A stretch of 64,000 nt of DNA from assembly GCA_907163375.1 (NCBI GenBank), contig CAJQUW010003182.1, forward strand, positions 1-64,000, given 5' to 3'. Made by a program: the position numbers and the translations under genes. Positions 1 to 10,059 of the stretch are shown here, in pieces; the first letter of the stretch is position 1; every line of letters starts with the position of its first letter. This DNA is from Prostheceraeus crozeri (lineage: Eukaryota; Platyhelminthes; Polycladida; Euryleptidae). Below the pieces are notes generated by a model. That model saw only the letters and a program-made list of their open reading frames with translations. It was not told the origin of the DNA and did not search any database.

Positions 1-671
1 TAACATGAAGAACCACATAACGCTATGACAACAGCAAAAAGAGAAGGGATCGTGCGTTTAAAACATACTAACCAGTTCGTTCAACATAATAAATTAAAAT
101 GTCTCATGTTCTATTTCCTTCAGAATCACTTTTATGTGGTGAACTTTATTATAAAACACAGAGTCTGAATTGTCTCCTTCTTTCCATATCAGTTACCCAA
201 TTTGATCCTCTAAATTCACGATCATTGCAGTGTAGACATGAGAAATCCTCTATCCACTCTAGCGATCCAAAAGTGATTCATAGCATACTCATCAAGAATC
301 CATTAGTCGATCGAACTAAATCACCAGCGTTGATATTTTCCTGAGAATTGTTACCGTTACTAATGGCTTTTGAACTGAATATCCAAGGTCTCTTGCGACA
401 GAACCACGACGTGTGATACTATCATCATTATGTATATGCCATCAAAAACTCTCTCATAATATACTAGCCATAGTATGTCTACGTTAAAAGGAAAAATCAA
501 TGTGTCATCTTTGATTACAATGGTTAGCAATAGTCACACCCAAAGTACGCAATTAAGCAAACCCATTCAAACTCAAACAACGGACGTCTAGTCGGTACGT
601 ACCCAAGTTCTCAAGAACCAAATCACCACACCAAGTTCCGAATCATAGACGTTCCGCGACACACAGGGTAC

Positions 672-900
672 CAAACACCATGTACCTATCCTGTAAAACA
701 GTATCCTCATACAAGTTCCTATTGATAACACTGAATTATACATGTACCTATCCATGTGCCTATCGATAACTAAAGTATACATGTACCTATCCATGTACCT
801 ATCCATGTTCCTATTGACAACACTAAACTTTACATGTACCTATCCATGTACCTATTGATAACACTAAACTTTACATGTACCTATCCATGTACCTATCCCT
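672..900. repeat. Minisatellite, unit about 41 bp
   Basis: About four tandem units, each beginning ACATGTACCTATCCATG and ending in a variant of TTGATAACACTAAACTTT. Unit lengths vary (about 39, 53 and 41 bp) because a 12-bp sub-unit (ATCCATGTACCT) is present once or twice. No coding role is visible. Confidence 0.75.
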
Positions 901-3482
901 GGCAAGTAGGGCACAGTTTTCACTACTTGCAGTTGTGAAGAAATTACCACGGAATTGACTGATCATGTTAGTAATGCAGAAGGAATAAAAGTATTTTACA
1001 GATCCTCCATGTCATGACAGCCTTAGAGAGGTTGTTTGTTAAATTAGCAATTTGATGGGTTGCTATTACTTTCATGCTCAACCTCAAGAGCATTTTCTTC
1101 AGCGTGATCTTATCACAAGCAACCTGCCTCTGGTAGAGCAAAATAACAGAATCAAAGACAATGATTTCAATTAACTCTAAAAAATACAAATGCATCCACA
1201 TCACTATTCAGCTTCAAGAAATGAAACATAAAATTTAGTGAATCACAAAATCATGCCGATAAAAATTGAATCAAAAACTTGATTTTTCAGTGAAGAAAGC
1301 ACCGGAAGATCTCGACTTTTTCATGAAGACTTCCATTATAATGCGGTTCATAAAAACTGCTGAAATAGTTTTTTTGGACTGCAGGAACGTAATTTCCGCA
1401 AGAAGCTGAATCTTTTCATACAAAAATTTTCACTGTACAGATACTTTTTTGAGTCAACACTCTACCTACTATGGGCCTTGCTATTGTCAAATCATTCTGA
1501 AATTTGCTATGCAATGTCATGAAACTGTTTATTTAAGAAAGTTAACTATCCGTTTCTGCAGTATTTGGCAATATGATTACTTATATTTATATGTATAGAA
1601 TGAAATTCGTCCTTTCAAATCGTTCTTTCTGGACAGCATATTTGCTGGATTTGTTGTACAGTGTGTTCCAGATTCCATCCGCAGAACGTGTAAGCATTAA
1701 ATTTAGTAATTACTGAGTATCTTTTTGTGACGGCAATTCACATCATAAAGTCAAGCTATCGAATCTTCGACGATCTTGTGATGCTAAGCCAGTCAAAGTA
1801 GTGAGACATTCCGAATGTTAACTCAATTGATTAACGTGAAACGACAGTCTGACTAGCTATGAGACGTAATCTTTACGATCATCTAGACCCACTTGTCGAA
1901 AGTGGCTTATCAGAAGTGGTCGCCAGTCTATGGGGAGTAAAGCTGTTCCAGTTGTTTGATAAGGTGGCAGAGGAATAGTTAGTTGAAAGGTTTAGTCGAC
2001 CACGGCGACTGAATATGTGCATATTGGATACAGTATTTTTCCCCGGTCATCAAACGCAGCTTCCTGCCAATAAATGGATATCGCAAATAAATCATGAAAA
2101 TGCTGTGTTTTTCTACTATTTTCAAAAGACTAGACTTGAAGGCTAGACTTGTGTGTATTTATGTACAATATCAACAAAACAAGCCGTAAAGATGGTGAAT
2201 ATAAGTTCCTAAGCTAATATTTCTATTTGAGCATGAACGTAAATAAGATTGATTCAGCGCATTGAGGAGATTAGTTGACCGTTGAATATCACTTTACGAT
2301 CTAATCTCAATAAGGCTCTCTTATCCTCAACAAACAAGCGAAGTTATTCATGGCGATCAGATGAACTATGCATGGTGATGAACATCTTTCACACAAAAGC
2401 ACTTACTGCACATATAAGTAACATCTATCCTATATTGCTATAATTTACTGATATCTTCCATTTCATTGGAAAACTGCAAAAAATCAGAATTTCCATTGAT
2501 GCATCAGTATAAGTGCATTAATACTTACATGTCCCATACCTACATGTATTAGTACATCAATGATTAAACCATCTTTGTATGTACATTATCTTTGTCAAAT
2601 AAGTAATTGCCAATTCAGTGCACACACAACTTTGAAGATAATTAACCATTTCAGTTTGACATGTAAATATGTCTCCTACGTACAATGTAAGTCACGTTTA
2701 CTCTTTCATAGATAATTCAGTTCTCAATACTTGAAATATATTATCTTTATAGATGAAGACATTGAAAGCAATTTAGTTCTACCAGAATTTCCTCAGATTG
2801 GTGTAGTTTAGTTCATCATATCCCGAGTGGAAGGCAAGTTCGGGCCGACGATATTCAAGATTTATCCTGAACGACTTCTTAAACTTGACGGCCTCTTTTA
2901 CATTGTGTTGATGCACAATTGAATTTAGTTATTTTCGGTTTGATATGGGGTCTTTCATGCGACGGCTATTGTCAGTAGGCATTGATGGTTAAGAGATGAA
3001 ATACACATGAATTTCTCTGTATCAATTGATTTGAAGACTAGTCGCTCTGCACAGAGCAGTTCATGAAAGCGCAAGACGATCTCTACAAATTATGACATAA
3101 TTTTCACAGTACTTTATTGGCGGAATCAGTTATTGATAAACCACAATTTCCTTTGCGGGTGAAAGTCATAATTGCGATATGAAAAGTATACACGCGCTTA
3201 TTCATTTCGATTATGACTATATATGCGTATTGAATGCCACACCTACTGTATTCATCAAAATTTCACTTAGTTGGGGCTATGTACATTCACATGTGTTTAT
3301 GAATTATGAAAACTCATTTACTGAACAGGATATTGAATGAATCTTGAAATATGTTGATTGATTACTCGAGCATAATCAACAACTTTAGTAAAATCGCAGA
3401 ATTAAATATTTTGTTTATCTGCCTCGGTTTGATAGAAGTGTGATCAATTCGAAATCGACGGCACATCGAGGAACCTATTAAG

Positions 3483-3690
3483 TTGGCAAAAAGGAATTCC
3501 TAATACATTACGAGAAAGGAAAAAGTCGTGCGTCGCTTGCATATCACTTTGAGTTCCAGCAAAGTGCTTCGATCGCCACAATTCCTTCAAATTCGAAAGA
3601 TTCAGATCAGTGCGCACAAGTTTTCTCCATAATGTTGGCTCTTCCGATCTTTATTTAAAAAAGTAGCAGGCTCACGAAAATTAGTTCACC
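3483..3690 (+). repeat. Dispersed repeat family R, copy 1 (partial, diverged)
   Basis: This stretch aligns by eye with 48842-49380 (same strand) and 60020-60560 (opposite strand). Shared landmarks are GTCGTGCGTCGCTTG, the GATCGCCA..ATTCCTTC segment, and ATAATGTTGG.TCTTCCGATC. It is the shortest and most diverged of the three and has lost any reading frame. The family is unidentified; it could be part of a retroelement. Confidence 0.6.
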
Positions 3691-5516
3691 CGATGATTCC
3701 ACCATCCTCGTCTTAGCATTTCTCACTGCATAGTGCACACTGTGAATCGAAGTCAGACATCGATGTGTGTTTTGGTGTGTGCGACAGCACGCACGCCTCT
3801 CTCATTGCCTCTGGTATCCTCTGCTGACAGCTTATTGTTTGCCATTTCCAATAGTAAGCGACACACGAATTATCAATTCGAGAAGGAGGAAGTTGTCTAA
3901 TTCTCTCAGATGAATCTAATTCTGTGAGCAAAATAGTTGCTAGCTTAAATAAAGCAACCCGAACCTGGGCCGAAAAATGAAACCTGAACCGGTCCGAAAG
4001 CGCAGAAATAAAAATAATGCGAATTCAGGTTCGTAGTGTTTTTTAATATGCACATTCATTTAGTAGCGATCAATTTACAAATCATAGGTGAAGAGAATTG
4101 TTAAAAAATCGTTTCATTTAATTGTTTATCAATTTGTACTTTATTTAATTTTTTGTCAGATTATCCCTGATAGTTTGATATTGGGATTTCCATTAATGAT
4201 GTGCGCTGAAGATTGCTTAAGATAAGTTGCGATCGAATGCAGTTACGGACGTTTTCTGTACGGTCGGTCACAGTTAAGATCTAACCATACATCGCCATTT
4301 TCCGATCAGCACTGTGACAGCTATAACTGAGCTATTTTTAAGCAATTCATGAGAAAGCTCAAAGCTTACACGTGGCGTTAGTTTAAAATTCATAATAACT
4401 ACAGGGTGCGCATTAAAAATGTGACAACATGTTGATATAGCATTGACTTTCTAATTATGCAACAGAAATTAACAAATAAGGTCTCATTTTGAAGTCAATA
4501 CAAATCTCTATTGCCATAATCAACATCGCAATGATTGCATTTGACGATGGAGAGCATCATGCACATGCAAAACAGAAGAACTCAGAAGTCAAGAAACTAG
4601 ATGAAAAGAAGAAAGATTGAATGAAAAAGCTAGCTTACTTTCAATTCTTCACTTAAATGATAATGATCATGGCGAAGTCTCTCACCATGGTTGCAAATGA
4701 CAGCTTTCATTTCAACCATATAATACTGAATATTTATAGGTATACATAGAGGGATCGATTAGTTGAATCAAATATCTTTAGGAGATTCATACTCAGAGCA
4801 TTATGTGGCTTTCATCAGAGAACAGTATAACTTACATCTCTATAAACTATCTACAAAATCGAATTTCAAATTTAGAATGAGAAGTATGGTCCTACAGCTC
4901 TTAATCTTTGCTCTATTTTGTCACTGAATTTTGTCAAACTATAAGCAGAGATACGTAGAGAGAAAAAGAGTCAATTAAACGATGCGTGTAGTACTTTGGT
5001 AAAAACAGATACAACTCCTGCGAAAAAAAATCATGCAAAAATTTTCCCTCTGAAGAAGAGCGAAACTCGAAACGTGTAGGGGTTGTGTGTATTTTTACCA
5101 ATCTGCTTATTACTTGTGTCCAATGCCTAGTACATCAGTTGCATCCGCATTGGACACCGCATAAAATTGCTAAGCAGATAAAGTGATCCCGCGATGAAGA
5201 GCTCAGTGAAAAATCATGGGTACATAGAAAATAATCTAATGGTCAAAAGTAAGTGTGATGACATATTTCTACATAAATGAAAAATATTTAGGGTTTAACT
5301 TCGAAGAGACGTGGAGACTTTTGAAGAAATGAAACAGGAAAATGCAAAATTTCTGGCTTTCCGTTACATGGCGTGATTGTGGAAGGATGATTCAATAATC
5401 ACCCAATTGATGCTGTGTGATCATCTATAACAGAAGGACTTCTCCATGAAGATCATCGTTCAATAAGTGAAGAATTGAAGGTATACTAGCCTTTTCATTC
5501 AGTCGCTGTTCTTTTC

Positions 5517-5522
5517 ATCTGG
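5517..5522. repeat. Target-site duplication ATCTGG, left
   Basis: ATCTGG directly abuts the left tip of the palindromic element and recurs exactly at 13885-13890 after the right tip. A 6-bp duplication is the size made by Polinton/Maverick integrases and by some retroviral integrases. Confidence 0.8.
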
Positions 5523-5789
5523 AGTAGTAATCCCATCCCAGGCGCAAGTCCAAAATGCGCAACGATGAGTCATCATGCTGACTCAGCCCCCCCCCCTCTG
5601 GAAGGAAGAGAAGTGGTCAAGGATGTGATGGAAGGATGGGTCCGAGAAGAAGAAACTGCTCCCTACCCCCCTCTGGAAGGAAGGAAGGAAGAGTTTTCCT
5701 GTGAGGCAAGGGGTGGAACGGCAGAGTTGGAAAAAGGCGGATTTTGGTGTTGGTGGTTTTGGGATGAGAAAAGTCGTTTTCCGTCATGA

Positions 5790-6215
5790 AGGAGTGCTCG
5801 GATGGGAAAACGGAGTACAAATTCGGAATTTTTGGCCAATTTTGGGTCTAGTACTTCTTTCCAGCTCAATCGGAGAGAAAAGGTTCTGACCCTCCCTCTG
5901 GACGAGACTTCCAACTTTGGTTCTAGAGATCGTAGAAAGTCGTGCAATAGCTCATTTGAAAGCTAAGAGTGAGAAAATTGCATTGGAAGAAACGGCTTGT
6001 TCATATCTGCGCCTTCGTTTAGATGTGAGACGTCATTGAAAATTTTGGACATTGGCGAAAAAACGAGAGTTAGAATTTTTACGAAAACGGCTCTAGCGGG
6101 TGAACCAAGCCTCGGATGGGAAAACAGAAACCAGATTTGGAATCAGTGTGCCATTTTGCATCTAGAGGGTGAGTTTCAAGTCAATCAGAGCACTAGAACC
6201 GGAGAGAGACGTGTT
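5790..6215. repeat. Diverged tandem units in the element tip
   Basis: Two related blocks, about 5795-5885 and 6108-6215, each begin CTCGGATGGGAAAAC, continue with a CARATTYGGAAT-like word, a TTTTG..TCTAG segment and a TCAATC.GAG segment, and end in GGAGAGA. The inverse copy lies at about 13200-13640. No coding frame is preserved across the units. Sub-terminal repeats of this kind are common in DNA-virus and Polinton ends; their function here is unknown. Confidence 0.55.
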
Positions 6216-6263
6216 TAAAGATTTGGATAATGGATATTACGTCATCAGCTGATCGCCACAAAC

Positions 6264-6320
6264 TATATAAGCGGGGAACCGACAGAGACTTTTCATTAAG
6301 ACGAGAGCGATTGTCAAAGG
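6264..6320 (+). promoter_or_regulatory. Promoter cassette P1: TATATAA, short leader, splice donor
   Basis: TATATAAG at 6264-6271 is followed 56 nt later by a donor site, CAAAG/GTAGGT (GT at 6320). Transcription starting about 30 nt after the TATA box would give a leader exon of under 30 nt. The same layout recurs at 7513-7570 and 9973-10023. The likely acceptor is CTGACAG ending at 6778, just before structured RNA block A. The mirror copy in the right arm is at about 13092-13150. Confidence 0.65.
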
Positions 6321-6778
6321 TAGGTCGTCTCTCTGAGCTCCGATGATAGCATCGGACATTCCAAATTTCGGGTTTCTGTGATTAACCGACTTAGAAAATT
6401 TCATTGGTGATATCAGCTAAGGCGTCAGACTTAAAGGTTTGCCAGGAGATAGCCTTCGTCTCCAGCCCATAAAAGACTCCAAAACTTTAAAGGCTTGTAA
6501 CTTTGCTTCTACAAGTCCGTTTGACTTGATTCAAAAAAGGTTCGATAGCTATTGATCAGACCTATAGTGACAGACTACTTATAAAATTTCATAAGTAATA
6601 CTAAAAAGTTGAAAAATTTAAATTCACTATTTTTGGAGATTTTCTGGGGTTTTCGACCCTGCTGAAGTCAATGAAGGCATGGTTAAGTGTGTACAAGTCA
6701 GTCTTACCATGATACAAGCAGCTTTTCACTGAAAGCGAGCATGACACGGAGAGTTTTGCTGTAATATTCCACTGACAG

Positions 6779-6900
6779 GGTGTTCCTTCGGGACGGCGGA
6801 TGATGCCGTAGTGATAAGTGTGCCAAGGGAGTGTGTCATATTTTAGACCGAAACCGCTGGGGCAACTCATGTTGGTCATTTGACACAGTTCTCAACGTAG
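6779..6900 (+). ncRNA. Structured-RNA-like block A (left arm)
   Basis: This block follows a plausible 3' splice site (ATTCCACTGACAG, ending at 6778). It aligns almost without gaps with block B at 10153-10275. Shared parts: a UUCG tetraloop hairpin (loop 6787-6790); an immediately following CGGC/GCCG hairpin (6794-6797 with 6805-6808) whose 7-nt loop differs between copies; an invariant GACCGAAACC (6846-6855); and an AUGUUG/CAACGU stem (6869-6874 with 6893-6898) with an 18-nt interior in both copies. Sense frames differ between the copies or hit stops, so conservation of a protein in the sense direction is unlikely. An antisense open frame (6879 to 6601) covers it but is not kept in frame in block B. 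It may be a non-coding exon, a 5' leader structure or a packaging-type signal. It matches no RNA family I can name. Confidence 0.5.
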
Positions 6901-6988
6901 CACTTTGAACGCCAATCGGTTGAGTCTTAGCTATCTTGTCATGGGTGGCATCTAAACATCTCCATTGCAAAACGCTTGTGAATCACGG

Positions 6989-7018
6989 CTTGCTATCCCT
7001 CTCTACGGCTTGCTATCA
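6989..7018 (+). repeat. CTTGCTATC motif pair
   Basis: Two copies of GGCTTGCTATC occur 20 bp apart (6987-6997 and 7007-7017). The wider motif YTTGCTATCAAA recurs at 7588, 7666, 7731, 10040 (CTGCTATCAGG), 10061 (CTTGTTATCAAA) and 10084 (CTTGCTATTAA), with inverse copies in the right arm. It is absent as a cluster outside the element. Confidence 0.55.
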
Positions 7019-7512
7019 AGCTGATCAAAGCAACGACTTGGGATGTTTCCTCTTGTAAATAACTCCACCGGTTTTTATGTCCAAATCGGGGCCCGGATAA
7101 CAACACAGTGACATGACGCACGCTCTGTCCGCCCGAGGTTGGATTTGTGGTTCGAGGCTTTGGAGCTGGGATAAGATCCCCTCTGAGTAATGCCTGTAAC
7201 GGATTCAAGAGCTTAACACCTAAGCGCTTGCCATCGAGTCGCTATCAGGCTTTTGTGAAATCTCGTCTAGCCTCAGTAACTCAGGGCTGGCAACGTCTAT
7301 CGTTTGTCATTGTAACTTGGTAAAAATGAGACGGTTACTGCAGGCATTGACGTCAAACCTTTTCGCGTCATAGGATAACCCGTCTTTCTGTTGGGAGTTG
7401 GTAACTGAAAGCACGGTGACTGCCGATGCCCATACATGGTAAAACCGCTGTTGTCATGTGAAACGCATGGCCAAATAAGGAAGGTCTGAATCATGGCTTT
7501 GTGCTCGCTGGG

Positions 7513-7570
7513 TATATAAACCGCGTCTTTTCTCTAGTCTTCACTCCTGTTTAAGTTGCAAGACGAACGG
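7513..7570 (+). promoter_or_regulatory. Promoter cassette P2: TATATAAA, short leader, splice donor
   Basis: TATATAAA at 7513-7520 is a canonical TATA box. A donor, GAACG/GTGAGT, lies at 7570, 57 nt downstream. The cassette precedes the coiled-coil gene; the implied 5' intron (7570 to about 7790) holds three TTGCTATCAAA motifs and a branch-point-like ATAACTAAG (about 7773-7781). The mirror cassette in the right arm has its TATA box at about 11893-11900 on the minus strand. Confidence 0.7.
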
Positions 7571-7587
7571 TGAGTGCTCTGACAAGG

Positions 7588-7743
7588 TTTGCTATCAAAA
7601 TTTGGGTTTTAGGATAGAGCTAGGAATCATACTCTTTAAATTTGGTTGACGATTTTATTCCAACGTTTGCTATCAAATGTTTGGAGTCTTAGTCTTTCAA
7701 TGCATATCAGCAAGTAGTATCCTATAAACACTTGCTATCAAAT
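7588..7743 (+). repeat. Three TTGCTATCAAA motifs inside the P2 leader intron
   Basis: TTTGCTATCAAAA (7588), TTTGCTATCAAA (7666) and CTTGCTATCAAA (7731) are spaced by 78 and 65 bp. Inverse copies occur at about 11668, 11738 and 11815 in the right arm. Their place downstream of splice donors suggests a splicing, protein-binding or DNA-maintenance role, which is inference only. Confidence 0.6.
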
Positions 7744-7795
7744 TTTACTCTATCTTTACAAAATCTTTACAATAACTAAGCAATGTAATGCAAGA

Positions 7796-8907
7796 ATGCT
7801 TGCTGGGAAATGCAGCTGTGGCCGCATCGCACGAGGCAGCGATCTTAAAAAGCACCTAAAAGCTAAAGAGGGGACGATGGGCCATGAGAGGAAAGTGATG
7901 TTGAGGCTGTGTGTGTCTTGTCGGATATGTGCGATGGGGGATGAGGCAGAGTTTATGAAGGCGCATTTGCAGTGTGAGACTGGGAACATCGGAGAGAAGG
8001 GGTTCAAGTCATGGTTTGAGGGAATATTGTTGGCAATGGAGGAGAATGATAAGGATGTAGCTTTGATTGTGAAGGGGATGGCTGAGAAGAGTGATGAGGA
8101 TGCGACTGAGGAAGTGGAGTTGAGAGCGGAAATTAGGAAGACTGATGAGGTTGATTTGGATGCGGTGATGGAAGATTTGTTTGGGGATATAGCTGATTTG
8201 AAGGACGAGTGGGACGCACAGGAAAAGAAAGACAGGGAGAGTCAGGAAGTTGTTGAGCCTGTGGCTACATCATCGCCTAGGAAAGAGGTGCATGATATGG
8301 AGGCGTTTGTGAGGTTGAAGGATCGTATGATGGGTATGGAGAGTGTGAATAGAAAAGTTTTGAAGGAGAATAAAGAGCTGAAGGCTAAGGTTGAGGGTAT
8401 GAAGGTGATGAGAGAGGAGTTGGAGGAGATGCGAGTGAAGGAGCAGGAGTGGTTGAAGGAAAGGAGCGGAATGATGAAGCGAGTGAAGGTGGTTGAGGGC
8501 TTAGAGTCGGAGTTGATGTGTGAGAAGAATGAGGTGGAGCGGATGCGAGGTGTCGTGAAGGAAGTGGAAGAGACGAAGGTGATAAACAGGCGGTTGTTGT
8601 CGGAAGTGAAGCGATTGCATGAGCGTGAGAAGTGTAGAAAAAGAAGAGTGTATGAAGTCCATCTTCCCCTCTTTGAAAATAATGTGTGCGATGCCCCATC
8701 CATCACAAGTGACCCAAATCAGATGCAGGAGTGCTACGAGGGCGACGGAGTCCGATGTCTACACATGAGCATGGACATCACCGGCCAGCTTGAGGACTTC
8801 GTCGTCCGAAAAATTCGGAAGAAAGTTCCCAGTAAGTTACTTCAACATGATCATTTCCTTACCGCATCTAATCTCCTATTCTTTTTCTTTCAGAGTTCTT
8901 GCAATAG
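7796..8907 (+). CDS. Spliced zinc-finger/coiled-coil protein of the palindromic element (349 aa)
   Basis: Not recognised. Reading starts at ATG 7796. A 62-bp intron (GTAAGT at 8832 to TTTCTTTCAG ending at 8893) joins 8831 to 8894 in frame and gives a stop at 8905-8907; unspliced, the frame would run to 8914 through intron sequence. The first ~65 residues hold two Cys/His clusters: a CxC with a histidine about 13 residues later, then a C-x2-C with a later HxxC, so a small zinc-binding fold is likely. Residues ~70-160 are strongly acidic; ~160-290 form a long E/K/M/R-rich helix with heptad spacing, i.e. a coiled coil, ending in a basic CRKRR stretch. The right arm has a second upstream in-frame ATG that reads ATA here, so the original start may have been 8 codons earlier. 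P2 drives it; a poly(A) signal lies at 9039. Role unknown; an oligomeric nucleic-acid-binding protein is inference. Confidence 0.65.
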
Positions 8908-9038
8908 TCGATGAAGAGAGAGTGTAGCATCGGTGGGCGGAGAACGCCCCATGATCCCTCTTAAGGTCTACCTTCTAATGCAGCTAAAGCGGTCCCAAGC
9001 CCGCCACATATCTTCGGATATGGAATGCAGAGGGAAAA

Positions 9039-9044
9039 AATAAA
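9039..9044 (+). terminator. Poly(A) signal AATAAA for the coiled-coil gene
   Basis: AATAAA lies about 130 nt after the predicted stop codon and before the convergent gene's end. Confidence 0.55.
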
Positions 9045-9381
9045 TGATGAAATGGGAGGCCACCCTTGCACCACATGCAACACACCAGACTTCTCTCTTC
9101 AGTAGTGAACAAGCTCTGAACGCTATTTTACTGTATCGCAGTCGATTGCTATACAAGTATTAAAGAAAACGTAAGTTAGTAAAATCACCCGAAAACATAG
9201 GGAGACATGTGATGTTCCAAATATAGTTATTTCGAAGATTGAACTCAACATGATAAACCATTGATGAATAATACTACCATGAAGGGTAACAAGTCTACCG
9301 TTTATAGAAATCAACTACATGGTATCAGTAGAGACTCGTTACCTCTAAAGCATAGTTAGCAAAAAGTCATCTAAAAAAACT

Positions 9382-9834
9382 TTATTTGGTCTTTGATTTA
9401 ACATCATTGGAATCCACTTTACTAATATCAATGACAATATGGTTTATGTTATTCAGAAGCAAATGATCGCCGTAACGATAAAAGTTGTCCATCCGAGAAA
9501 TAATCTTCCGCAGATGTCGTGTATAAAACTCAGAAGCATCAGTAACATATTCTTGTCCATAGGAACGAAATTGAAAGTCAACACTTTCCGCTACTTCACC
9601 TCGTAGAAAATGAGTGTAATTGACATGTGCAATTAAGTGAGCCTTGATAAAACTGTCTTTGAAATATGATATCAACTCCGTTAATATTTCTCGTGTGTAG
9701 TCTAAACATGCTTCCAATTCTGTCTCCTCCCTTTGAAACTCAAGGATGTAATCTTGTATTAAGCGTCCGAAGCTCTCTTGATGAAAACGAATCGTGCAAT
9801 CATCATGTTTCAATGTATTGACTTCGGGCGCCAT
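9382..9834 (-). CDS. 150-aa helical protein, possibly histone-fold-like
   Basis: Complete frame from ATG at 9834 to TAA at 9382-9384; the TAA is itself part of an AATAAA poly(A) signal (9381-9386), a compact 3' end. Not recognised with confidence. The protein looks all-helical with an HDD motif near the start and no membrane segment. Residues ~22-33 (FGRLIQDYILEF) resemble histone H3 helix 1 (F.RLV.E...DF), and the next ~30-residue amphipathic helix resembles H3 helix 2 in length and pattern (L[IV]..F.D). The rest could hold a second, weaker helix-loop-helix. This is by-eye similarity only; any helical bundle is an alternative. The gene is convergent with the coiled-coil gene and divergent from cassette P3, sharing about 135 bp of upstream DNA. 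In the right arm only the first 13 codons remain (10633-10671). Confidence 0.6.
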   Translation of the reverse strand: MAPEVNTLKHDDCTIRFHQESFGRLIQDYILEFQREETELEACLDYTREILTELISYFKDSFIKAHLIAHVNYTHFLRGEVAESVDFQFRSYGQEYVTDASEFYTRHLRKIISRMDNFYRYGDHLLLNNINHIVIDISKVDSNDVKSKTK

Positions 9835-9972
9835 GGTTGAGTCTATTGCTAAACATCATGTTTGCCTAGGACGATTTCAATAACGCGTTACAAATGTGTG
9901 TGCGCACATCGGGAAGTCTAGCTCATCTGTGATTGGACGAGAGGTCTCATCCATTCACCGCTTAGGAAAATC

Positions 9973-10023
9973 TTTTAAGAGGCAGTGCACCAGCTCTGCT
10001 CTTCACATTTATCTTTCACAAGG
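9973..10023 (+). promoter_or_regulatory. Promoter-like cassette P3: TTTTAAGA, leader, splice donor
   Basis: A weaker TATA-like TTTTAAGA (9973-9980) is followed 50 nt later by CACAAG/GTGAGT (GT at 10023), the same spacing as P1 and P2. Downstream are CTGCTATCAGG, CTTGTTATCAAA and CTTGCTATTAA, then a pyrimidine-rich tract ending CTCGAG at 10152, directly before structured RNA block B. The mirror copy (10440-10500, minus strand) points into the same spacer. Confidence 0.5.
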
Positions 10024-10059
10024 TGAGTGTCGGTGATCTCCTGCTATCAGGTTGTTTTG

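Larger units (their letters stand above)
1..5516. other. Non-coding AT-rich flank, few repeats
   Basis: I see no convincing gene here: open frames are short, lack recognisable motifs and have no supporting splice or poly(A) context. It contains a minisatellite at about 672-900, one diverged copy of a dispersed repeat at about 3483-3690, and a motif at about 5050-5075 resembling the tails of Penelope-like elements; these are listed separately. Confidence 0.6.
5523..10059 (+). repeat. Left arm of the palindromic element
   Basis: Pairs with 10409-13884 in inverse orientation. The inverse match runs from the tip to about 8743, resumes at about 9796 and ends at GGTTGTTTTG (10050-10059). The segment between about 8744 and 9795 has no partner in the right arm. 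Confidence 0.9.

Noticed and set aside
5565..6218. Several short overlapping frames in the element tips
   Set aside because: Both strands are open only because of low-complexity GGAAG/CTTCC sequence; the frames differ between arms.
6601..6879. 92-codon minus-strand frame in both arms of the palindrome
   Set aside because: It is antisense to structured RNA block A. In block B the corresponding antisense sequence needs a frame change, so conservation is better explained at RNA level. The two arms are too similar to count as independent evidence. An antisense protein is not fully excluded.
7135..7165. GGTTCGAGGC, which matches a tRNA-type B box
   Set aside because: No A box at the right distance and no cloverleaf can be drawn.
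8242..8706. Long minus-strand frames (154 and 104 codons) over the coiled-coil gene, mirrored in the right arm
   Set aside because: Ser/Thr/Phe- and Ser/Pro-rich shadows of an E/K/R-rich coding strand, with no promoter or poly(A) signal in that direction.
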